Assembly (NCBI GenBank): GCA_030549335.1
Contig: CM060195.1
Span: 45,514,991-45,578,990 of the forward strand
Length of the DNA stretch: 64,000 nucleotides
Reading direction: 5' to 3'
Source of the DNA: Pontederia crassipes
Lineage: Eukaryota; Streptophyta; Magnoliopsida; Commelinales; Pontederiaceae
The notes under the pieces were generated by a model. It was not told where the DNA came from and did not search any database. It worked only from the letters and a program-made list of their open reading frames with translations. How positions within the stretch are numbered: the stretch's first letter is position 1; the number at the start of each line of letters is the position of its first letter. The translations under genes and the position numbers were made by a program. Of the stretch, positions 52,510-64,000 are shown piece by piece.

Positions 52510-54285
52510 GGTGTGCGGCACTGAACATCTCCTCGACGAGCTTGTCCAGTCAGCCTCCAAGAACACGCTGCAGAGGGCACTCGTCCAGACTCCACAGAAT
52601 TCATGCACGTAAGAACAACATTAGACACACAAGAAGATAAGGGGAAAAATCTTTTATTAGAACCTCTGTTCTGGCCACCCAGATGACATCCCCACTTGAT
52701 CTACAAAATGGCCGACCCTGGCCTATCAAGTGTTGTCCATCTGGTCGTCCTACACTCACATACCCACTGTCCCACTGTCGTACACTACACTGCACTGCAG
52801 AGGACCCTGCTGCCCACTGTACTACACTACAGCTCACTTGCACTTACATGTGTACATGCATTACTACCCTTCATGCACTCGGTACACACCCTGATGCACT
52901 ACACTGCATCAGGCACCTCCTGACTACATCAGACCCCTGAATACATCAGGCACTCCCTCAATACAAATGACTACAGCACATAGATATTTATATACAAGAG
53001 GGATGTGTAACTACCTCCCTGGTAACTGCCACCTTCATTTGAATTCAAATGTTCCCCTTTGAATTCAAATGCTCCCTCCAAAGCCAAAACCCCTGGATGA
53101 CCTTCCCGCCATCTCTAATATTTTGGAACACTTCTGAGCGCCTTCAAGCCTTCCCGCCAAGGTGCCAAGTCCGTCTAGCCACTGGTGCCTGCCACTGCGT
53201 CCCAGCCGCTCACTGCTGCATCCCAGACTTCTGGCCAGTCACTGCATATGACTGCCACGCACTGCCGCCAGTCTTCTCCGCAAGAGCTCGGCGTCCTGAT
53301 GACCTCCTCGCCATCTGGTTAGTGCACCTGTGCTTGCTTGGCCCTGCAGACTGCCCCAGAACCTCCTGTCCTGGTGCAGTGCGCCTAACCGCCGCTCCAC
53401 AACTTAGAGTGTCCCAGAATTCTCCTCCATGAGAATTCTCCTGGCCGGCGATGTTCTCCTGACTCCCCTCCATCTGAGGGATGCATGGGACGAGGTACTT
53501 TGATCCTGGGACGATACTGCCCCAAAACGCCAAAGTGTGCATTCGGTACGCGCCTCCTGCGCGCCGGGCAGGCCTCACCGTCCCACGGTGATTCTGCCCG
53601 TCCCATCCCACCTGGATGGTGATGCCAAGCCTCCTGCACGAAGCCTGAACCTCAGAATGCTCCTCCTGTGTCCCTTGTGACGTTCTGCACACGTCCTGGG
53701 ATGAACATGTCCGCCGTGCGCTGCGCCCGCCATACCGGGCGTCCTGCTTGCCAAGTCTTCACGTCCCAAAGTCTTCTTCTCCTCAAGAATACTTTGGCCA
53801 TATGGCCTGCTCGCCATATGATGTCCAGAGGAAGCTTTTGGGACGACTGGATTTGTCCTGGGACGGTATGGACTCTTCCTGCCAAACCGGGCAGTCGTTC
53901 GCGCCACCTGCGCGTCATACATCCCAGCGACAATCCGCTCATCCCAAAATGTTCTCATGCTCGAGAATCCTCTGGCCGGATAGCCTGCTCGCTATCCCAC
54001 ATCCCAACCTCTCGTTTGGGACAGTAGGATTCGTCCTGGGACGGTATGGACATTCCCTGCCAAACTGGGTAGTCATTCGTGCCACCTGCACGCCATACGT
54101 CCCAGAGACAATCCACTCGTCCCAAACTCTTGGGAATGGTTCTCTGCATCTGACCTGCACGCCAGCATGCTTTCCCAGGTGCCTGCCTGCTCCTGGGACG
54201 ATCCGAACATGTCCTGGGACGGACATGACCGCCAAACCGGGCGCCCGCCATGTCCTGGGACATCCTACACATATGGGGCGTGACA
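52510..54285 (-). repeat. GC-rich LTR of a second Ty3/gypsy element
   Basis: On the minus strand it starts TGTCACGCCCCATATG at 54285, just after a polypurine tract (TTTGAGTGGGGGAGAA) that closely resembles the outer chromovirus tract. The far end is uncertain and is placed where GC content drops, near 52510. A 99-bp segment at 53851-53949 is directly repeated at 54029-54127 (period 178 bp; both contain TCCTGGGACGGTATGGAC). Many overlapping open frames on both strands reflect GC bias, not genes. Confidence 0.55.
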
Positions 54286-55836
54286 TTCTCCCCCACTCAA
54301 ACCATTGCCGTCCCGGCAATGCCTGCACTGTGCTGCTGATGTCTGGATCATCATCTTTGAAGAAAGTCTTCAACCTGGACTCGTTCAAGAACCTCCTCGC
54401 TCCTGAACATGGCCTTAATACCTCCTCGTATTATAAGGCCACCTGCTGCTCCCTGTAATCCCTTCCAGAACATGCGCGCCCTGTACTGAGATACTTTGGA
54501 ACCTCTGCAAGAATGTCCACCTCGCTGAACTGCCTTCCTTCTAATTAGGACGCAGCCTCCTCGCTCGCGTCCCAGGGATGTGGCCTGCGCGCCACGTCCC
54601 TGAGCCATAACCTGGACATGGCCGCTGCACCGGGCTGCTGTCCAGACTGCTCCAGGTAGTGTAGATGCCGCATCTCACTACTTGGAACCTTCCTGATCCA
54701 GTTCCTCCTCGAACTGGTCAGTGGGCATTACCCTGCTGTCCGAGGGCAACACCCTAGCCACCACTCACCGATGGCCGCTGTGGTCTGCACCGCGCACTGC
54801 AGGTCAGACCCTGGGACATGGCCTCCTGCCATCATCCCAAGACAAAGTCCTTGATCCGCACTCCTCTGCAAATCCAGGGACATGGCCTCCTGCCATAAGT
54901 CTCAAGACAGGACCTGTCAGTTGTGATCTGCACTCCTCTGCAGACCCTGGGACATGGCCGCCTGCCATCAGTCCCAAGAGATGCGTCTGCCACGAACGTC
55001 CCAGGGACATGGCCGCCTGCCATGACCCCCAGACACGAACATCCTGCAGGAGTCCCTGGGACATGGCTGCCTACCATAGTCTAGGAACATAGCCACCTCT
55101 TCATGTCTGCTGACTTCAGTGATGATCCGCACCACTTTTACTTGAAGAAGATTCTGGGACGTGGACTGCCTCCATCGTCCCAGGGACAAGGCCACCTGCC
55201 TGCGTCCCAAAGTCATGGCCGCCTGCCATAACCCTGACATCTTCCTGGCCGAAGTCTGGGATGACCAGATGTTGCCCCACAACATCATGTTCGTCCAGCG
55301 TCCGCATGTGCCAGAAGTGGATGTGGCCGCCACATCCAGGGCATCCACATGCCCCAGAATTGGCCACTGCACATTCTGGTTGCTGCATCCTTGCGTCCTG
55401 GCCACTGAAGTCGAGTGGCCACAGCATTTGGAGGGTTTGCTCCCCACCAAATTCGCCGCCAGGCACCCCACTCCTTGGGATGCCACTATCGATGCAGACT
55501 TCAAGGGAGTGTGCCCCAAGTTCCACCTGAACCAGGGCTGGTCGTGGCCTGCTCCTCCAGCGCCTTGACTTCTGCAAGTGTCCCCTTGAACTCCATTTTC
55601 AAGGGACAGGGATTGAGTCCTGAGACCTGTGCGCCTCAGGGGAAGAACCTCCTGTTCTTCCTGGGTTGCTGAGTGACTTGGACTGCCTTGCCTAGTGCCA
55701 CGCCCTCCTGGAGTGAACACTATCTCGGGCCAAGGCATGGCCAAAGCGCTTTCCTTCTTCGTTGAAGTGTGGCTGATCTCGCTGTTTTGTCGATGTGCAC
55801 CCAGATTCCTGCTCGAACCAGGGCTCTGATACCAAA
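54286..55836 (-). mobile_element. Internal region of that element, no pol
   Basis: It lies between the polypurine tract (54286-54301) and a primer binding site (TTTGGTATCAGAGCC on the minus strand, 55836-55822), matching the initiator-Met tRNA. A plausible gag start, ATG at 55596-55594 (MEFKGTLAEVKALEEQ), is soon broken by stops. From 54805 to 55080 a unit of about 60-65 bp containing GGGACATGGCC(G/T)CCTGCCAT is repeated imperfectly about five times. No protease, polymerase or integrase is present here. Confidence 0.55.
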
Positions 55837-55837
55837 C

Positions 55838-56758
55838 ATGGAGTTCAAGGGGACACTTGCAGGAAGATGGCTACTATTGGCCACAAATGCAGGAAGACAT
55901 TGATGCATACGTGAGGACTTGCCTCAAGTGTCAGCAGGACAAGGTGGAGCAACTCAAACCAGCGGGTCTTTTGGAACCTTTGCCGGTGCCCGAACAACGA
56001 TGGCAGGTCGTAACCATGGACTTCATCAGTGCTCTACCAAGATCAGGAGGCTATGGATCGATTATGGTGGTAATCGACAAGTTCCCCAAGTACGACACGT
56101 TCATCCCAGCCCCTAAGCATTGCTCAGCCGAGGAGGTGGCCAAGCTTTTCGTCAACAACGTGATGAAGTTGTGGGGCATACCTGAGGTAATTGTGAGTGA
56201 CAGGGATCCTCGCTTTACAGGTACATTCTGGAGGGAGTTGTTCAAACTCCTTGGGACTGAACTCCGTTTCTCAACGGCCTTCCATCCTCAAACGGACGGC
56301 CAAACGGAGAGGGCAAATAATCTTCTAGAGATTTACCTTCGACATGTGGATGCTAACCAAAAGAATTGGGAAAAGTTGTTGGATGTTGCTCAATTCTCTT
56401 TCAATATGCTGAGGAGCGAGGCTACACAAAGGAGTGCCTTCGAACTCGTCACTAGCCGATAGCCCGTGACCCCAGCAGCCTTGACAGCAAGGTATGCAGG
56501 AAGGTGTCCTGCAACCTTCAAGGTGGCGCACCATTGGCAAGAGGCTTTGGAAGAGTCCAGGGCCATCCTTGAGAAGTCGGCAAGGAAAATGAAGAAGTTT
56601 GCAGACAAGAAGAGGAGACATCTGGAGTTCCAAGTTGGTGACCAAGTGTTGGTGAAGTTGAGAGCTCGACAATTCAAGGCTCTTCGAAATTTGCACCAAG
56701 ACCTCATGAGGAGATATGAGGGCCCTTTCACCATCTTGAAAAGGATAGGCAAGGTGTG
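55838..56758 (+). pseudogene. Ty3/gypsy integrase fragment, opposite orientation
   Basis: On the plus strand, from about 55861: GYYWPQMQEDIDAYVRTCLK (zinc-binding region with CLKCQQDK), the catalytic core with TMDFISALP, VSDRDPRF and HPQTDGQTERAN, a TAG at 56461, then the C-terminal part with FQVGDQVLVKL and RRYEGPFTILKRIGK. Homology ends at about 56755, before any chromodomain. The 24 bases at 55838-55861 are an exact inverted copy of 55573-55596, the putative gag start. The piece is therefore a rearranged or internally deleted copy joined at that point. Confidence 0.8.
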
Positions 56759-58897
56759 TTCAGGTCCGTCCTATCGGAGGACACGCGTAAGACATAATAA
56801 TAATATATATAAAGGCGTGCATTTTTTTATTTTCTTGTTACATTATCACAAAGAAGATGATGGACTACACATATATCAAAATAAAACTTTATGATGAATG
56901 ATGTTCAAAAGGTCTTACAGCAAGAAATAAAAAAACGTATATAGATTACAATTTAAATTACAACTCCATGTTTAACATACAAAGAAAATTAAGATATTAC
57001 CTTCGGGCAGCTCGGATTAAATTATATAGATTAGTAGCGTGTTCGATCAAGTGAAAAAAAAACGTACCCCAGTAGAATGTCATTTGACACTAATCGTTTA
57101 TTAAGTAATTTTTTATCGGTCGGCACATTAATTTTCGTTCTAAGACCGAGATAATTACTTGGATTTCTAACGCTCTTTTTTCCTAATTATATAGTACACT
57201 ACTTTGTCGTTAACATTGGGAAATTATCATAATCGCCATAATTTGAAGAGTTTCCTTCCCTTCGCATGCAAAGGTGGTGTACAGCTACTGCACATATATA
57301 TATCACCTTGTTGAGAAGAAAAAAAAAACCATTGATCAGTGTGACGTAGGAGATATCATTATTATGTGACTTCACATTTCACTATAATTAAAAATGAAAA
57401 TAAAAGATAAATGATAACGTCATTAGTGACCACATTGTTGTTCTTATTATTTATCATATATGTAGAGGCCGGTGCTTTTAATATAGAGAACAATTTGTAT
57501 ACGAATGCCATTGATGGATAGATAATTACGAAAGCATTTTCCAACTCGATTATTATAATTAGCTTGCGCTAGATATTGCAAGTTTGCAACACTTGCCTTG
57601 ACAACAGGACAAGGTGTGCCTCATGCCTGTAAGTAAAAGAAAATTGTTTCAACGGAAACAAAATTAAACAAAAAAAGAAAATTAAAAGGAAGTAGGGAGA
57701 AAAGCGGCGTGGTTTTCTCAAGATATATTAATTAACCGTTGGATATTCGTTAATTAATTATTAAAAAAATTCAACAAATAACCTATATAGGCTCAATTTT
57801 AATTTATAGAGTACAAAAACTATCGATATTCAAATTTACATTAAATCTAATTTAAACTTTTTATTCAACCAAAAAGCACAAACTTTCATCGTTGATATAT
57901 ATCATCGATTTTTTATGTATTAAATAATTAATTTTCATATATATTATACGTGAGAATAATAATTAGTAATTATTCACATAAAAGTATATCTTTTTATATA
58001 TGTTTTAGACAAAAAGAATATTGATTAAATTTATAACATCCATTATCTGGTTAATGAATTTAACATATAATACCTAATATTTTATAAAAGGATATTATGA
58101 GATTAAATATGAGAAAAGTTGAAAGTCTATGTTTTTTGTTTAATAAAAATAATTTAAATTATATTTTAATGAAATATTAAAATGTTAATGATTTTTACTT
58201 ATAAAATTAAAGTAAAGACACTTTCAACGATATATTGAAGTTGATGTTTCTAATGCACTTTTCCCTTAATTATTTGAATAAATGCAACATTTTTTCGTAG
58301 TTTCTTGGTGCAATAAATTGAAAATAAAAAAAATAAAGGCACTTTAGCAAATGCAACAAATATTTTTTTCTAATAGATGTAAAATACGGGTTATTTCTTT
58401 TTCACTTAATTTCCTAATTATCATTTTTTCCGCCTTGAACTATTAAACTACTCATTTGTCCTCCTTTTTGGAAGCTTATAAAAACTTAGTTATATAAGAG
58501 AGGGGTACGAAGTACATGAACACATAAAATAGAAAAGTACTTCAAAGTTTTGAGAAATAAAGTAGTTAAGCAGATTAGATAGTTAGCTAAACAAATTGCC
58601 AATTAATGCAGAACTGTATTGTATTTAAGTATTCAGAATTTTTTAAGATAAAAATGCTTCGGCTGAAATATCTATAAAATTTAGTAGAATAATATAAGTG
58701 ATTAATTGAGGGAATAATTAATTTCCAAGACATATTTAGTATTTATTTTGAAAATAAACAAGTAAGTAACAACTCGCCCACATTAGTTATTGAAGACGTA
58801 ACGAGTGGTATGCGACGAGACAAGTATCAAGAGATACAAGTTACAAAAGAAACTAATGGCCGGATAAAAAAAAAATTTCTTGCGGAGATCAACTTGA
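56759..58897. other. AT-rich intergenic DNA, no gene
   Basis: No coding or clear repeat structure is seen. The last bases are the 3' flank of peroxidase 4. Confidence 0.6.
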
Positions 58898-60065
<1,168 letters not shown>

Positions 60066-60149
60066 TTAATGTATATAGTGCTCTTGCAGTTGCAGAGGCG
60101 ACACTTTTGAGTTTGAGCTGAGTGAAGAGGAAAGGCAGCTGCGGCAGCG

Positions 60150-60158
60150 TATATATAG
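60150..60158 (-). promoter_or_regulatory. TATA box of peroxidase 4
   Basis: CTATATATA on the minus strand, 106 bp upstream of the ATG. Confidence 0.7.
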
Positions 60159-60159
60159 C

Positions 60160-61863
60160 GGCAAGCGACGTGCATGCATGACCTCCCACAGTTCACAATT
60201 GGTCAAGATTGACAGCTATAGGTTGGTCATATCCCAATGAAATAAATAAAGTAAACAAATGGACTTGTGCCACCCACACGCTCAAATAAATAAAAGGTTT
60301 GATCATGCACTTGCATGAATTATTTGAGACATTTATGTATGTGTTTGACATTGAACAATTGATGTGTGACATTTTATATAAATGATTCCATTCGTCGGCT
60401 CAAAAAAATCTACGAGATAATCTCCATTTTGCATTTCAAAGTGATTTTTTTTATCTCTTACATTAAAACGAACTGAATATAAAAAAAACATGCCATTCAA
60501 TATATATAAAGCGTATGCAGTCCGCGTTGAACAATATGCAAGTTGGGAATATATTATATAAATCAATTACAACACTGGACAGTTTCGATCTAAAATTAAA
60601 ATATTTCATATTTCACAAGTCTTTGAATGCCGACTTCTTACTTATTTGATTGCAATCATTGTGACCGTCTCTCCGGATCGAAAAGAACAAAATGGACATG
60701 TTCATTTGCACATGAACCGAGAGATGCCTCATCTTTGTTGATCACCGTGAAGTGCCCATATTTCTTTTGTAGAAATGTTGCATTTTGTAGCTACGAGTAA
60801 TTGAATATACTAAAGTGCGTTACCAAAACCATGTGCTACCAACTCGATCGGTGTAAGCAAATGGCCCTCTAAGCAGACATGTTGGTCTCATGGTCTGGAA
60901 AGTCACATAGATTGGAACGAGGATAAAGCCACCGCGTATGGTCAATGAACAGCTATTGTTCAATCACTGTTGCATGAGATATGGATTGAGTTCTTTCTAT
61001 ACAAGGAAGAAGAAAGGTGACATGGCTACTATGATCTGTATCCATTTGATTAAGGTTCTCACTCACATTTTTTTTTCCTATCCATAACATGTTTATTTTT
61101 CCCCTTTTAAACATCTAAGAAGGAGCCTCGCAGCAAGGGAAAAAAAATAAAATAAAAGGAGAGAAAATTGACACTCGGCAAAATCTCATTCCACCTCAAA
61201 GTTCATTCACAATCTTCTAAATTTTCTTAAGTAATGATGCCCTAGAGCTCCAATCCGAGTTTGAGCTGAAAGGTACTACCATTGCAGCTTCAAACTATCA
61301 GAGGAAGGCAGAGATCTGGAGCATGAACAGGAGGTTGTTGGATCTAGCCGGGAGAGAAGGAGAAGAAGTGAATAAGAGTGGAAGGAGGAAGGAATCAGCC
61401 TTGAAGAAAAGAGGTTTTTTAGCTAAGTAAATAGATATGTAATGGCATAAATCAAAGTAGATCTAAGTCTAATTGAACTCATATGATAGCTTACAGATTC
61501 TGTCCTAAGAGTGTAATTGCTAGAAAATTAGTTTTTGAAAATTAAACTAGAAGCATATTTAGGTTCATCAAAACCTAGGACATTATATGTTAGAAATTGT
61601 ATATCGTATGATGATTGAGTCCTGTTTGAGTGTCCAGCATGTATATGATTGAGTGTCATTATGTTTGACATATTGCATTGAGAAAAAAATTAGTGAAAAA
61701 ACCCTAGGAATACATTCTGTGGAAATGGATAGGTCGGCCGCTAGGCAGGACCGATCGATCGGAGTTGTAGTGGAATTGTACCGTAATTGAAATTATCATA
61801 TGGACTCATCAACCATTACAAACGGCCGGTCGATCGGTAAATATGTGCCATGACGAGACCATG
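60160..61863. other. Intergenic, no gene
   Basis: Promoter flank of peroxidase 4 and then mixed AT-rich sequence. A purine-rich stretch near 61310-61420 has an open frame of low complexity. Nothing is recognised. Confidence 0.5.
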
Positions 61864-64000
61864 CACTACAAGAAAAATGACATTTTTCGACGGTTTCATC
61901 CGTGAAAAATCAGACAAAACCGTCGGTAATGTGAGTTTTTGATGGGTCTACCAACGAAAATGATCCGTCAAAAAAGTAGGCATCACAAAATGATTTCGAC
62001 AGTTAGAAAAACATCCGTCGAAAGTTCGGACGGTTGTAAGCGTCCCAAAACTCTGACGGTCGCAACCATCGAAAAGTTTCGACGGCCGCAACCGTCGAAA
62101 AGTTTCGGCGGCCGCGACCGTCGCAAAGTTCTGGCAGCCGCAACCATCAAAAGTTCTAGCAGCCTCCACCGTCAAAAGTTCCGACGGCCGCCACCATCAA
62201 AAGTTCCGACGGCTGCCACCATCGAAAGGTTTCGGCAGTCGCAACTGTCTAAACATTCCGACAGTCGCAATTTTCGCAAATAATTTTAAAATATAAAAAA
62301 TTTGCCAGCCAACAAGTGGCAGATCACACCGTCGCCGCCCAGATCCGGCCGTCTGTAGGCCGATCACGTCGCCGCCGGCCAGATCAGGACGCCTGGCGGC
62401 CGATCACGCCGCCGCCGGCCGAATTAGGCCTGTTGCGGCCGATCACACCGCGACCGGCCAGATCAGGCCGGAACGGCCATTCGGCGACTAGATCAAGCCG
62501 GCTGCAGCCGGCTTGATCGGCCGCTAGGCGACCTGATCTGGTCGTCGGGCAGCCGATCATGCCGGCTATGGCCGGATCGGCCGTCCGGCAAGTAGATCAG
62601 GCTGGATCGGCCGCCTGGCGACCAGATTAGGCCAGCTGCAGTTCGATCAGCCGCCCGATGACCAGATCAGGCCGTCGCCAGTCAGATCTGGATGCCTAGT
62701 GGCCGATCAAGCCGCACCGGCCAGATTGGCCGGCCCAAGTCAGGCTGCGACCCGATCGGAGGGGAAATCGAAAGAAAAGGAGAGGGAGACGAAGAGAAGG
62801 AGATCGGAGAGGAGGGAGCCAGAGTAGAAGCCTTGTTCGAGGGAGCCGAGCCGAAGAAGAACTATTGCCGGAGGTGGAGAGAGCCGGAGGGGGAGAGAGG
62901 GAGAGGAAATGTGAATGAGAGGGGGAGAGGAAGTGAGGGAAGGAAAGAGAGGTTAAATATAAGAAAAAATGGAGGGGAGAGTGGGCGGGAATGAATTTAG
63001 AAATATTGACGGCTAGGACCGTCGAAAGTACCGACGGTCCAAGCCGTCAGTAATTTAAGAAATAAAATATCACCCATATCATATATTATGAGATAAGTGA
63101 TTATAATATTTATTTATTTTTTAATGACCGACGGTCAAGACCGTCGAAAGTACCGACGGTCCAAACCATCGTTATTTATTTATATATTATGATATGTATG
63201 ATTATAATATTTAATTATTTTTATAATTACTGACGGTCCAAAACATCGAAAGTTTCGAAGGTCCGGACCGTCAATAATTAAAATACTAGTTAAATTAGAT
63301 ATTAGACCATGCATGTTATATAATATATGATATTTATTTATTTTTAATAATCGACAGTCAGGACCGTCGAAAGGGGAGAGGAAGTGAGGGAAGGAGAGAG
63401 AGGTTAAATATAAGAAAAAATGGAGGGGAGGGTGGGCGGGAATGAATTTAGAAATATTGATGGCTAGGACCGTCGAAAGTACCGACCGTCCGAGCCGTCA
63501 ATAATTAAAGAAATAAAATATCACCCATATCATATATTATGAGATATGTGATTATAATATTTATTTATTTTTTAATGACCGACGATCAAGACCGTCGAAA
63601 GTACCGACGGTCCGAACCATCGTTAATTATTTATATATTATGATATGTATGATTACAATATTTAATTATTTTTATAATTATCGACGGTCCAGAACATCGG
63701 AAGTTTCGACGGTCCAGACCGTCAGTAATTAAAATACTAGTTAAATTAGATATTAGATCATGCATGTTATATAATATATGATGTTTATTTATTTTTAATA
63801 ATCGACAGTCAGGACCGTCCAAGTATCAATGGTCCGAACCGTCGGTAATACAATATTTAATTATTTTTATAATTACCGATGATAGATCGTCAGTAATTAC
63901 AATAATAAGCTACTAGTTAAATTACATATTAGACGATGTTATATATTATATAATATTTAATTATTTTCATTACCGATGGGCTGAACCATCGGAACTTTCG
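61864..64000. mobile_element. CACTA element, one end (continues past the window)
   Basis: It starts CACTACAAGAAAAATGAC, preceded by ATG. Subterminal motifs GACGGTY...RACCGTC alternate in orientation from 61890 to 62280 and from 63000 to the window end. A GC-rich block (62300-62760) repeats GGCCGATCA/CCAGATCAGG phrases, followed by a purine-rich tract. No transposase is seen in the part present. Confidence 0.75.
62922..63812. repeat. 451-bp direct duplication inside the CACTA element
   Basis: GGGGAGAGGAAGTGAGGGAA at 62922 starts a unit that recurs at 63373 with only scattered changes through GACAGTCAGGACCGTC. Both units include purine-rich sequence and GACGGTC dyads, so the duplication has doubled the subterminal motif array. 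Confidence 0.85.

Noticed and set aside
53049..55744. Dozens of overlapping open frames in the GC-rich region
   Set aside because: They occur on both strands at once, share no domain signatures, and follow the GC-rich repeats of an LTR.

Overview
This is nuclear DNA from a flowering plant, probably a monocot. Intron-containing genes with GC-rich coding exons sit in an AT-rich background crowded with plant-type transposable elements. The monocot call rests only on the high third-position GC of the peroxidase exons, and the species cannot be named from this window.

The host genes are four class III secretory peroxidases, all on the minus strand (5388-6526, 24438-25711, 50588-51745, 58898-60044). 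All four have the same three-exon structure, with introns 1 and 2 at identical codon positions and no third intron. Each has a TATA box 70-110 bp upstream of the ATG and an intact open frame of 317-319 residues. They form one dispersed tandem array. Products would be exported to the cell wall or apoplast, where such enzymes use H2O2 to oxidise phenolics. The other host locus is a G-type lectin S-receptor-like kinase on the minus strand (12459-14783). Its signal-peptide end appears to have been cut off by an LTR insertion and then decayed (17432-17546).

Layout: 1-5.4 kb holds small DNA transposons, including a MULE-like element carrying a dead CIPK kinase fragment (2482-3758). 5.4-6.6 kb is peroxidase 1. 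6.6-12.4 kb is AT-rich with a hAT-like element (9733-10349) and a copia remnant. 12.4-17.6 kb is the receptor kinase and its LTR insertion. 18-24 kb holds exon-like remnants, CT-rich tandem repeats and a CACTA end. 24.4-25.8 kb is peroxidase 2. 27.6-29.2 kb holds two small CACTA-type elements. 31.15-47.4 kb is a nested pair: a decayed chromodomain Ty3/gypsy element (minus strand) whose 3' LTR is split by a younger Athila-like element (plus strand) that has gag and an ORF1-like gene but no pol. 47.9-48.4 kb is a clean solo LTR. 50.6-51.8 kb is peroxidase 3. 52.5-56.8 kb is a GC-rich, rearranged Ty3/gypsy wreck. 58.9-60.2 kb is peroxidase 4. 61.86 kb to the end is one end of another CACTA element.

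I found no clearly new enzyme system. The most unusual items are the dispersed TTACGGCCGA-type motif array that fills the leader, LTR and mid-region of the Athila-like element, the CIPK-carrying MULE, the interrupted receptor kinase, and the inverted 24-bp gag-start junction near 55.8 kb.
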